Shown here piece by piece: positions 7,985 through 16,500 of a stretch of 64,000 nucleotides of DNA; the first letter of the stretch is position 1; each line of letters begins with the position of its first letter. Origin of the DNA: an uncultured Spirochaetales bacterium (GTDB lineage: Bacteria; Spirochaetota; Spirochaetia; JAFGXN01); assembly GCA_949289575.1 (NCBI GenBank), contig CASEOG010000005.1, positions 248,001-312,000 on the forward strand. Reading direction: 5' to 3'. The translations under genes were made by a program, and so were the position numbers. The notes beneath the pieces are model-generated. The model made no database searches, had not been told where the DNA came from, and saw only the letters and a program-made list of their open reading frames with translations.

Positions 7985-9289
7985 ATGAAAATTAATCGTT
8001 ATTTGTGGAATTCTTTGGATCAAAACGGACGGGAGAAGATTTTAAGCCGTTCGCGTAACGATATCTCGGCCGTTCTGCCCGATGTACAAAAAATTATCGA
8101 CGAAATCCGCCGTACGGGAGATGAGGCTCTTCGCCGATTTACGAAAGAGTGGGACCATGTCGATTTGACGGGGATTCCCCTGAAGGTAACACCCGAAGAA
8201 CGGGAAGCTGCCGAAGCTTCATTGCCTGACGAGCTCAAAACGGCTCTCGATTTTTCGATTGAGAATGTCCGACGCTTTCACGAACGTCAGAAACCGGAAG
8301 GAATCACTCCTTTCGAAATCAGCAGCGGTATTTTCGGCGGAGAAAAAGTAACTCCGATCGAATCTTTGGGAATTTATATACCGAGAGGCCGCGGCAGCTT
8401 TCCGTCGATGCTCTATATGACTGCCGTTCCGGCTGTCGTAGCGGGAGTTCCCCGAATCTGCGTTGTGACACCTCCCGCCGCGGACGGCTCTGTTGATGCG
8501 GCCTGCCTGTACGCTGCGAAACGGTGCGGTATCGATGAAATTTATCGCGTCGGCGGAGCTCAGGCTATTGCTGCACTGGCTTACGGAACGGAATCCATTC
8601 CGCCCGTTGTCAAACTGACCGGACCGGGCAGCCGGTATGTCACGGCAGCCAAGCAGCTGCTTTACGGAACCGTTGATGTCGGCCTGCCGGCAGGTCCTTC
8701 CGAATCGATTATTCTGGCCGACGCTGCAGCCGACCCTTACACGACGGCGCTCGACCTGATTACGGAAGCCGAACACGGCTCCGACTCCTCCGCCCTTCTG
8801 ATTACTCCTTCCGCCGCTTTGGCCGATGCCGTCGAATCGGAACTTCCCGGACTGATTGCCCAATTACCGGAGCAGCGCAGAGAATTTGTTGCAAACGTCC
8901 TGTCCGGATACGGCGGTATTATTCAGACGGCATCAATCGAAGAGGCTGTCGATCTTGTCAACAGACTGGCCACGGAACACCTGAAAATCGTAACGGAAAA
9001 TCCGTTCGAAACCGAAAAATCGATCCGCAACGCAGGTGAAATCATTCTCGGTGAGCGGACTCCCTTTTCGGCCGCCAATTACTCAATCGGGCCCAATGCC
9101 GTTTTGCCGACCGGCGGAAGCGCAAAAACCTTCTCCGGAGTCTCCGTACGCGATTTCGTCAAATATTCCTCACTGATTTACACAACCGAAGACGGATACA
9201 ACAGACTGCGCGAAGTCGTCCCGCCCCTCGCCGAATATGAAGGATTTTCCGCTCATAAAAATGCCTTCGACTTAAGAAAAGGAAATTAG
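7985..9289 (+). CDS. hisD: histidinol dehydrogenase family protein
   Basis: The 434-aa sequence spans the whole HisD family, which oxidises L-histidinol to histidine in two NAD-dependent steps. GGAQAIAALAYGTESIP and KLTGPGSRYVTAAK are the cofactor region, AEHGSD carries the catalytic Glu/His pair, and AHKNAF is the C-terminal metal-binding His. Two zinc-ligand positions differ from the E. coli enzyme by my alignment: the Gln before AEHG is Glu (TEAEHG), and the Asp of GDY is Asn (ANYSIGPN). This resembles a HisD-like subgroup, so a related alcohol dehydrogenase function is possible. The linked hisC favours histidine synthesis. The ATG at 7985 was chosen over a TTG at 7964 on promoter position. 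Confidence 0.82.
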   Translation: MKINRYLWNSLDQNGREKILSRSRNDISAVLPDVQKIIDEIRRTGDEALRRFTKEWDHVDLTGIPLKVTPEEREAAEASLPDELKTALDFSIENVRRFHERQKPEGITPFEISSGIFGGEKVTPIESLGIYIPRGRGSFPSMLYMTAVPAVVAGVPRICVVTPPAADGSVDAACLYAAKRCGIDEIYRVGGAQAIAALAYGTESIPPVVKLTGPGSRYVTAAKQLLYGTVDVGLPAGPSESIILADAAADPYTTALDLITEAEHGSDSSALLITPSAALADAVESELPGLIAQLPEQRREFVANVLSGYGGIIQTASIEEAVDLVNRLATEHLKIVTENPFETEKSIRNAGEIILGERTPFSAANYSIGPNAVLPTGGSAKTFSGVSVRDFVKYSSLIYTTEDGYNRLREVVPPLAEYEGFSAHKNAFDLRKGN

Positions 9290-9290
9290 A

Positions 9291-10664
9291 ATGTCCCCGA
9301 AACCCCTTTCCGTACACGACGCTTTTCAATGGATTGAATCATTCTACAACTCGGAAAGAACAGGCATCTACGACGGACGAACCTACCGTCTTGACAGAAT
9401 GGAAGAACTGTGCCGGCTTTTTAAAGAACCGCAAAAATCATTCAAATCGATTCATGTCGCCGGTTCCAAAGGGAAAAGTTCGACGGCACGCTACATAGCC
9501 TCGATTCTGACAGCCTGCGGCATGAAAACGGGGCTTTACACCTCCCCGCATTTAACCGACTACCGGGAAAGAATCTCTTTATCCGGCTCTCTGTTTCCCG
9601 ACGAAACCTACACGAATGCAGTCGAATCCGTCAAAAAGAAAAAGAATGCGATTTTGAAGCTGCCGGTTTTTGCCGAAGCCCCGCCGACCGTTTTCGAACT
9701 GCTGACTCTTGTCTCTTTTCTGATCTTTCGGGATGAAAAATGCGATTATGCGGTTATCGAAACGGGGCTGGGAGGACGTCTGGACGCCACGAATGTCATA
9801 ACTCCCCGCATCAGCGTTCTGACACCGATCGAAAAAGAACACACCGATATTCTCGGCAACACTCTTGCCGAAATCGCCTTCGAAAAAGCCGGTATTATCA
9901 AGAACAATGTTCCGGTTCAGTCTGCCGGACAGGACCCCGAGGTGAAGGCGGTTCTCGACGAAGTCGGCTTCAAACGAAACAGTGAAATCAGTTATCTTCC
10001 CGATTCTGTCGAAAAGACCGATATCGAAATCACCCTTGAGGGCACACGGTTCACGGCGGAACCGAAAATCGGGCAGACGGAAACCTATACTCTGCCCAAT
10101 ACGGGAGAAGTCTTTGCCGAAAATGCACTTCTGGCGATTCTGACGGTCCGCCAGCTGGCGGCTGTCGATCTGATCGACAATCTTTCCGTTGCGGTGATCG
10201 GGAAAGCACTCGCTTCCGCATTTATTCCCGGACGGTTCCAGATAATCGGACGGTCTCCTACAGTCATTGTCGACCCGGCCCACACTCCCCGTTCCGTCAA
10301 AAATGCCGCCGACACCTTTAAAAAAACAGTCAAAGGGAAGCGGATTCTCATTTTCGCAGCCGCAAAGGATAAAAAAACGGAAGAAATTGCCGCGGCTGTC
10401 GCCAGACAGTTTTCCCGTGTGATCGTGACCTCTTTCGACGGATTCAGGTCGGGGGGCGGAGAACGGGATTTCGAAGCATTCAGCCGGTTCAATAAAAAAA
10501 CAGCCTTCGAACCGGATCCCGACTCGGCACTGAAAAAGGCCGAAGCTTTGCTTGCAAAAAAAGGTAAAAAAGGAACGGAAGAAGGCGGCATCCTGATCAC
10601 CGGTTCCTTTTATCTGATTTCCCGATTTCTGAAACAGGAGGATCCATGTTCTCTCGATTCCTAA
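9291..10664 (+). CDS. folC: folylpolyglutamate synthase / dihydrofolate synthase
   Basis: FolC is an ATP-dependent ligase of the Mur family that adds glutamate to (dihydro)folate or dihydropteroate. The P-loop is in HVAGSKGKSSTARY (about residues 56-69), followed by the folate loop YTSPHLTDYRERIS and the GLGGRLDATNV motif. The C-terminal domain has VDPAHTPRSV in place of the usual DGAHNP block. At 457 aa, length is normal. It starts 1 nt after hisD with an AAGGAAA ribosome site and overlaps hisC by 19 nt, so it sits inside the hisD-hisC transcription unit. Confidence 0.9.
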   Translation: MSPKPLSVHDAFQWIESFYNSERTGIYDGRTYRLDRMEELCRLFKEPQKSFKSIHVAGSKGKSSTARYIASILTACGMKTGLYTSPHLTDYRERISLSGSLFPDETYTNAVESVKKKKNAILKLPVFAEAPPTVFELLTLVSFLIFRDEKCDYAVIETGLGGRLDATNVITPRISVLTPIEKEHTDILGNTLAEIAFEKAGIIKNNVPVQSAGQDPEVKAVLDEVGFKRNSEISYLPDSVEKTDIEITLEGTRFTAEPKIGQTETYTLPNTGEVFAENALLAILTVRQLAAVDLIDNLSVAVIGKALASAFIPGRFQIIGRSPTVIVDPAHTPRSVKNAADTFKKTVKGKRILIFAAAKDKKTEEIAAAVARQFSRVIVTSFDGFRSGGGERDFEAFSRFNKKTAFEPDPDSALKKAEALLAKKGKKGTEEGGILITGSFYLISRFLKQEDPCSLDS

Positions 10665-11695
10665 ACCGTCTGACAGCATATACACCGGGCGAACAGCCGA
10701 AAGACAAAAAATATATTAAACTCAATACAAACGAAAACCCGTACCCGCCCTGTCCCAAAATTATGAAGAAGGTTCCGGCAGCAAGCGAGTTCCGACTCTA
10801 TCCGGATCCCGAATGCACTTCATTAAAAGAAGCGCTTGCCGACACATTCCGCGTTCCTCCTTCCTGTATTTTTACGGGGAACGGAAGCGATGAAGTTCTG
10901 TCTTTCGCATTCGGAGCCTTTTTCGACAGCAACAACGGCGATCTCCTTTTCCCCGAACACACCTACAGTTTTTATCCTGTCTATTGCCGGTTTTATAATC
11001 TGACATTCCGGAAAATCGCAATGAATGATGATTTCTCGATAGATCTCGAAACGATGGCTGCTTCGGAAAAAGATACCGGAATCATTTTCCCCAATCCGAA
11101 TGCACCGACCGGCATCGCGGTATCACGCGATCAAATCGCCGCTCTTCTGGAAAAAAGACGGAAAGATCGTATTGTCATTATCGATGAAGCCTACATCGAT
11201 TTCGGAGGAGAGAGCGCTGTCGAGCTGACATCCCGTTTCGAAAACCTGCTGATTACGGGAACTTTTTCGAAAAGCCGTTCCCTTGCCGGCCTGAGACTCG
11301 GCTATGCCATCGGAGACCCGAAACTGATTTCCGCTTTGGAAACCGTAAAAAACAGCTTTAATTCTTATACAATCGGACGCTTTACCCAGGAATGCGGTAT
11401 CGAGGCCCTGAGAGATGTCCGTTACTTTGACAAATGCCGTCGGGCCGTCATCGGGACAAGAGAAAAAACAGCCGAAGCCCTTCGCCGACGCGGCTGGGAT
11501 GTGTTGCCTTCGGCCGCCAATTTCCTTTTTGCGGCACACCCCTCGCTTTCGGGAGAAGATGTATACCGTCGTCTCCGCGAAAACGGTATTCTGGTTCGTT
11601 TTTTCAATCAGCCCGGAATCGACAACCGTGTCCGGATTTCAATCGGAACTCCCGAAGAAATGGATACTTTTATAAAAACAATCGACCGGTGGTAA
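10646..11695 (+). CDS. hisC: histidinol-phosphate aminotransferase family
   Basis: This 349-aa PLP enzyme of aminotransferase fold type I converts imidazole-acetol phosphate to histidinol phosphate. Visible features are LNTNENPYPPCP near the N-terminus, FTGNGSDEVL, FPNPNAPTG, IIDEAYIDFG, and the PLP-lysine block GTFSKSRSLAGLRLGYA. An AGGAGG site 5 nt before the ATG fixes the start. No other his biosynthesis genes are nearby, so the pathway would be scattered; a related aminotransferase role (for example in aromatic amino acid synthesis) cannot be excluded. Confidence 0.87.
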   Translation: MFSRFLNRLTAYTPGEQPKDKKYIKLNTNENPYPPCPKIMKKVPAASEFRLYPDPECTSLKEALADTFRVPPSCIFTGNGSDEVLSFAFGAFFDSNNGDLLFPEHTYSFYPVYCRFYNLTFRKIAMNDDFSIDLETMAASEKDTGIIFPNPNAPTGIAVSRDQIAALLEKRRKDRIVIIDEAYIDFGGESAVELTSRFENLLITGTFSKSRSLAGLRLGYAIGDPKLISALETVKNSFNSYTIGRFTQECGIEALRDVRYFDKCRRAVIGTREKTAEALRRRGWDVLPSAANFLFAAHPSLSGEDVYRRLRENGILVRFFNQPGIDNRVRISIGTPEEMDTFIKTIDRW

Positions 11696-11698
11696 ATC

Positions 11699-13108
11699 GT
11701 GGCTCTCAACTGCGCCGAAATCGACCTGATTCTGACAGAGCTTTCGCTGCAAGGCTGTTTCATCCAAAAAATCCGGCAACCCGACTTTGAATCGCTTCTT
11801 CTGGATCTTTACCGCCCCGGAGAAACCCGTTTCCGCATCGGAATTTATCTCGGAAACGGAAAAACCAGGATTCAGCCCGAAACAGGCCCCCTTCCGCCTC
11901 CGCAGACAGGCCTGCAGCGTTTTGCCCAGTTACTCAGAAGCCGAATCGACGGTGCCCGCATTGACGAATGTGTCCAAATTGCACGAAACCGCATTATCAG
12001 GATCGGGCTGACACGCGGTTCCGTAAAAACAAATCTCTACATCAGATTATGGACAGGGGCCGCCAACATCTTTGCCGTCGACGAAAACGGAATCATTATC
12101 GACACATTTTTCCGACGTCCCGGAAAACAGGAAATCAGCGGAGCGCGCCCGGTTTTTCCCGAAGAAAACAGACAAAACGACAACTTTGTCCCGCGGACAC
12201 TCGAGGGATCCGGTTCTTTCGGAGAAAAAATCGCCCGACTGTATGCCGACAGTGAAACCGCTAACTCCCCGCTTCAAAAAAAAGATCCGTTTGAGATTCT
12301 CTCGGCTCCGCTTTTGGCCGAAAAAGCGCAAACCGAACGTCTTCTGAGAAAATTCGAGGCGGAACCGGAAGAAGACGGAGAGAAAGAAAAAACGGAGGCC
12401 GATCTTCTGCTGTCGGCTCCGCCGCTTCCTGCCGGAGCCGATTCCGTAACGGTCGAAAATTTTTACGACGGAGGACGTCCTTTGACGATTTCACTCGATC
12501 CGAAACTTTCTCTTCGGGAAAACGCCGAACTTCGTTATAAACGGTACAGAAAAAGAAAAGCGGCGGCGGCAGTACGTCTCTCCCGTATCGAAGAACTGAA
12601 AGCCGAACTGACCGGAATCGAAAACCGGATTGAGCGGCTGCGGTCTCTCGACAGAGACGAAGCTCTCCGGCTGCTTACCCGGGAACGGGACCGGCAGATC
12701 AAAATCGACAAATCGGCACCGCCGGGTTTTCTCCGTTTCGAATCGGGCGGATTCGTTATTCTTGTCGGCAGAAACGACAAAGAAAACGACACACTGCTGC
12801 GCTCTTACGTAAAAGGGAACGATCTCTGGTTTCATACACGGGATGTTCCCGGCGGCTATGTTTTTGTTAAAACGGGCAAAAAAGAAAGTGTTCCCGAAGA
12901 GACCTTTCTCGATGCCGCACAACTGGCATTATGGTTCAGCAAAGCCAAACACCACGGAAGTGCCGACCTCTACTGCACACATGTCAAATATCTGAGAAGA
13001 GCCAAAGACGGTCCGACCGGAAAAGTCCTGCCTTTCCACGAGAAAAATTTTTTTGTCAGAGAAGACAGAACCCGTCTGAACAGACTTCTGGGAAAAGAAC
13101 TGCCGTAA
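11699..13108 (+). CDS. rqcH: NFACT family protein (RqcH/FbpA-like)
   Basis: NFACT proteins of the RqcH type bind stalled 50S-peptidyl-tRNA complexes and direct C-terminal alanine tailing; older names call them fibronectin-binding proteins. The N-terminal NFACT-N domain, a charged coiled coil (about residues 205-350) and the C-terminal NFACT-R domain are visible, the last with GNDLWFHTRDVPGGYVF, AKHHGSADLYCTHVKYLR and GKVLPFHEK. The start is a GTG 3 nt after hisC. At 469 aa it is shorter than the Bacillus protein. The Asp-Arg pair linked to tRNA recruitment appears as Asn-Arg (QIARNRIIRIGL). Confidence 0.85.
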   Translation: MALNCAEIDLILTELSLQGCFIQKIRQPDFESLLLDLYRPGETRFRIGIYLGNGKTRIQPETGPLPPPQTGLQRFAQLLRSRIDGARIDECVQIARNRIIRIGLTRGSVKTNLYIRLWTGAANIFAVDENGIIIDTFFRRPGKQEISGARPVFPEENRQNDNFVPRTLEGSGSFGEKIARLYADSETANSPLQKKDPFEILSAPLLAEKAQTERLLRKFEAEPEEDGEKEKTEADLLLSAPPLPAGADSVTVENFYDGGRPLTISLDPKLSLRENAELRYKRYRKRKAAAAVRLSRIEELKAELTGIENRIERLRSLDRDEALRLLTRERDRQIKIDKSAPPGFLRFESGGFVILVGRNDKENDTLLRSYVKGNDLWFHTRDVPGGYVFVKTGKKESVPEETFLDAAQLALWFSKAKHHGSADLYCTHVKYLRRAKDGPTGKVLPFHEKNFFVREDRTRLNRLLGKELP

Positions 13109-13115
13109 AAAAGAT

Positions 13116-13442
13116 TCAGCTTGTTTTCAGGAATTCCGTTACAATCCGATCGATCTCGTCCTGTGTCAGATCCCGACCGCCGCTTTCCAGCTTTTCGTAA
13201 ATCTTATGACTGACTTCGTATCCCGCTTCTTCGGCCAAATGATAAAAAACATCCGCTTTTTTCAGATTTTTATCGGTTCCGAGACCGTGAAAGTAACACT
13301 CGGCCAGCATAAACAGCGACTCGGGCTCGTTTGCCTGAGCCCCTTTTAAAAAATAAGAGAATGCGGAATAATAATCCGGCAAGACACCTTCCTGATTTAA
13401 AACTTTTTTTCCCTGATCCGAATAACTTATCATATATTTCAT
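13116..13442 (-). CDS. small Sel1-repeat (TPR-like) protein
   Basis: This 108-aa soluble protein has two Sel1-like helical repeats: ESLFMLAECYFHGLGTDKN and the following KADVFYHLAEEAGY. Such repeats mediate protein-protein contacts; the partner is unknown. The ATG at 13442 has a good AAGGAG site and a TATTAT -10-like box upstream. It is convergent with the NFACT gene, separated by 7 nt with no clear terminator. Confidence 0.7.
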   Translation of the reverse strand: MKYMISYSDQGKKVLNQEGVLPDYYSAFSYFLKGAQANEPESLFMLAECYFHGLGTDKNLKKADVFYHLAEEAGYEVSHKIYEKLESGGRDLTQDEIDRIVTEFLKTS

Positions 13443-13577
13443 TCTCCTTTTTTATAATACCACAGAAAACGCGGATTGTACAGATAATTTTAAATTTTAT
13501 TCATTATAAAATATTTTCCTGCAAATAACCGATTATTTTGTACACGCGGGGAGAAAAATAGTGTATACTGACTGAGT

Positions 13578-16457
13578 ATGAAAACATTTCGCGGAATTAT
13601 ACTCTGTTTTATGCTTATCATACCGGCTTTCGGCTGGACTGTCTCCCGCAGTAAAATTACAACGGAACATTTTATTCTGATTTTCGAGAAAGACAACGAA
13701 CAGTGGGCGCAGGAAATTGCTTCTTTTGCCGATGACGTTTACGAACGGCTGGCTCAGCTTCTCGAAAACCGTCCGCCGATTATTAAAGTCGTCATCCACA
13801 GCGATGTCGATTCCGCCAACGGAAGTTACTACCCCGTTCCCGAGCATCTGAACCTTTATATCACATCTCCCCGCGATTTTTTCCTCGGCGCCAAAACGGA
13901 AAACTGGCTGAAAGCACTTTTCACTCACGAACTGACTCATTATATATCGATTTCATACGAGAGCGGCTGGCTTTACGAACTCTCCCGCTTTTTCGGTCCT
14001 GTCCTGAGACCGGGAGCTGCCGTTTTTCAGCCGGGATGGGTCCTGGAAGGAATCACGACATATACGGAAACCCGGTTTACCGAAGGCGGAAGAGGACGTA
14101 ATCCCTACTTCGAAATGATTTACCGTGCCCAGATTATGGAAAACAGTATGCCTTCGCTGAAACAGGCCGCATATTCCCCTTATGTTCAGCCTTACGGACG
14201 GATTTACGTACAGGGATATATGATGATAGACTATCTTTTCCGGAATTACGGTGATGACGTTATGGCCCGGTTTTACCGCCAAATGGGACGCAATCCTTTT
14301 GCTCCATATAATGCTATAGAGACGGTTACCGGAAAGCCGGCGGAAGAAGTGTACCGCGATATGATTCGTTATTATTCGGAACGGTACGCGCCGCTGTACC
14401 GGCTGCCGAACGGTGAACGGTTTTCCCGCGGCACGGGGACCGACTACGGACGTCCCGTTCCGACTGCCGGCGGCATTGTCTCTTTTCAGGCGGCATCGCC
14501 CCGCCACCCTTCGCGGTTTGTCCTTTTGGACCCCGATACGGGAAAAGAAAAACCGATCGGCTTTGCTGCCGCAACCGGCAACAACGATTACGATGCCCTG
14601 TTTGACGGCAGCCGTATTCTCTATTCCGGATACGAGATTAACAGAGCGGTCGAAGGAGAAACCCACTATACGGCCGACCTGTTCGAACTGAATACACGAA
14701 CGGGCAAATCAAAACGGATTACAAAAAACGAACATCTTTTTCAACCGGCCTACATCGATTCCGAATCGGCCGTTGCCGTCAAAACAGAGGGCCCCTTCTC
14801 TTATCTGGTCTCTGTCAGTCTGAAAAGCGGAAAAACGGAAACACTTTTCCACGAAGAACGGACCAATGTCTTTTATCCGGCCGTCTCTCCCTGCGGAACA
14901 AAAGTCGCTTTTACATATAACAACGAAGGATTTCAATGCATAGCCGTTCTGAACAGAAATTCCGGAATCGTCGAACTGCTGACGGCCGACAATACAGGCT
15001 CTCTCTATTATCCCGATTTCGACCGCAACGGAACTCTCTATTTTGTCAGCGACGAAAACGGCTCTCTCGAACTCTACGAGTACAGCGACGGACAGTACGC
15101 ATTCAGGCAGGTTACGGACCGGATTGCCGTTTTAAACGGAATCCGTTACGGGAACCGATTTTACTACCAGTCCTATGCTTCGGACGGTTACGTTCTGAAA
15201 TCGGTTCCCGTATCTTTGGCGCATCGGGAATCTCATCCGATTTCCGTCATTCCCCATGCCCCGACAGGCTCTCCTTCCGGCAGGGAAACCGCTCACCAAA
15301 CGGATGCCGTACGTTTCCGAACCGAAAAATATATCGACGCGGCACAATTTGCGGGATGGACCCCGTTGCCCTTCAATTATTCCCCTGTCCCGGGAATGGA
15401 AGCTCCCCTCGGAATGGGGTTTCTTCTTTATGCCCAATCGGTCGTAAAGAATGATTCCGTATTTTTCATGACCACATTTCCCTTTACGGTCTTTCAGCCC
15501 TCCGTCATATTAAATGCCGGTTTCGAGTGGGGACCTCTCGATTTTATCTACCGACTCAATCAGGGATACAATTCGATTCTGACCGATACGGGCGATACGG
15601 TTTACCGCCAAAAAACAAGTCAGACTTTCTCCGTTTCGATTCCCCTGTATAACCGCAATATCGGAACGGAACTTTGGATGGCGGAACTTAACGCCGGACT
15701 GACATGGAATTATTTGATGGAAGCGGCGACTCCTTTTCATCTTTTCGATATGGGCAGCAACATTATCGGCTCCGTTCTTCAGCAGCATCAGCTGCTATCC
15801 AATCAGGGAATCCATTTTCAATATTCATGGAACAGCGGATTCCGCGGTTATCCGGATTTGGGACAGTACATCTACGCCGGATTCAGTTCTTCGGTTCTCC
15901 TGCCGACGGGTACGAAAAACAAAACCGTCTACCTGGGCGTCCTGGCTGTTAAAGGACAAATTCCGCTGACGGGGGCTCATTCGCTTTTCTCCGAAATTGC
16001 TTTTTCTTCCTCGAACACGACAGGACAGCCTCATCAGATTCTCTTGAGAGGATTTTCCTATGAAGACCCGAACACAACTGCCGCCCTTTCCGGCACATTC
16101 GGATACCGTTTCCCGATTGCCGTCGTTGACGCTCCCCTCTTCGCCACTCTGGCGCTTCACTCGTTTTCGGGTGCACTGTTTACCCAACTTTACGCCAATT
16201 TCAATACGGAAACCGACGCAGCGTCATTCGGCAATTTTGTCTACCTGGGAGGTGAACTCAACATCCAGGTCGGTTTTGCACAGGCACGGTTCCCGGTTCA
16301 GGTCGGAATCAGTTGCCGAATCCCGACAACAGCCGGGCGGACATTCGATATCCGCAGCGATTTGAAGCCCTATTTTTCCGTTGATGTTGCCTCTTTCCTC
16401 TCCGGATTCGAAAACCGGATACGGGAAGCGGTCCTTACAAACGAACCGGAAATTTAA
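13578..16457 (+). CDS. predicted secreted metalloprotease-like / beta-propeller / outer-membrane barrel fusion
   Basis: This 959-aa protein has a signal peptide (hydrophobic residues 5-19, FRGIILCFMLIIPAF). Residues about 20-280 resemble gluzincin peptidases: LFTHELTHYIS gives an HExxH motif and WVLEGITTYTE supplies a candidate third ligand Glu. Residues about 300-570 hold TolB/WD40-like repeats (for example YPAVSPCGTKVAFTYN and YYPDFDRNGTLYFVSD). The last 350 or so residues are rich in alternating aromatic strands, like a BamA/surface-antigen barrel. I infer an outer-membrane or periplasmic factor, perhaps for protein maturation. A TATACT box at 13564-13569, 8 nt before the ATG, is a likely promoter element. 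It is convergent with the export operon. Confidence 0.7.
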   Translation: MKTFRGIILCFMLIIPAFGWTVSRSKITTEHFILIFEKDNEQWAQEIASFADDVYERLAQLLENRPPIIKVVIHSDVDSANGSYYPVPEHLNLYITSPRDFFLGAKTENWLKALFTHELTHYISISYESGWLYELSRFFGPVLRPGAAVFQPGWVLEGITTYTETRFTEGGRGRNPYFEMIYRAQIMENSMPSLKQAAYSPYVQPYGRIYVQGYMMIDYLFRNYGDDVMARFYRQMGRNPFAPYNAIETVTGKPAEEVYRDMIRYYSERYAPLYRLPNGERFSRGTGTDYGRPVPTAGGIVSFQAASPRHPSRFVLLDPDTGKEKPIGFAAATGNNDYDALFDGSRILYSGYEINRAVEGETHYTADLFELNTRTGKSKRITKNEHLFQPAYIDSESAVAVKTEGPFSYLVSVSLKSGKTETLFHEERTNVFYPAVSPCGTKVAFTYNNEGFQCIAVLNRNSGIVELLTADNTGSLYYPDFDRNGTLYFVSDENGSLELYEYSDGQYAFRQVTDRIAVLNGIRYGNRFYYQSYASDGYVLKSVPVSLAHRESHPISVIPHAPTGSPSGRETAHQTDAVRFRTEKYIDAAQFAGWTPLPFNYSPVPGMEAPLGMGFLLYAQSVVKNDSVFFMTTFPFTVFQPSVILNAGFEWGPLDFIYRLNQGYNSILTDTGDTVYRQKTSQTFSVSIPLYNRNIGTELWMAELNAGLTWNYLMEAATPFHLFDMGSNIIGSVLQQHQLLSNQGIHFQYSWNSGFRGYPDLGQYIYAGFSSSVLLPTGTKNKTVYLGVLAVKGQIPLTGAHSLFSEIAFSSSNTTGQPHQILLRGFSYEDPNTTAALSGTFGYRFPIAVVDAPLFATLALHSFSGALFTQLYANFNTETDAASFGNFVYLGGELNIQVGFAQARFPVQVGISCRIPTTAGRTFDIRSDLKPYFSVDVASFLSGFENRIREAVLTNEPEI

Positions 16458-16477
16458 AAAAGGCGGTCGAAACCGCC
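16456..16477 (-). terminator. Rho-independent terminator of the RND export operon
   Basis: GGCGGT/ACCGCC stem (16462-16467 with 16472-16477), CGAA loop, and a run of A on the plus strand (16456-16461) that becomes a U-tract for minus-strand transcripts. It lies 24 nt past the TolC-like stop. Confidence 0.8.
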
Positions 16478-16500
16478 TTCCCCGATCAGAGTCCGGAATT

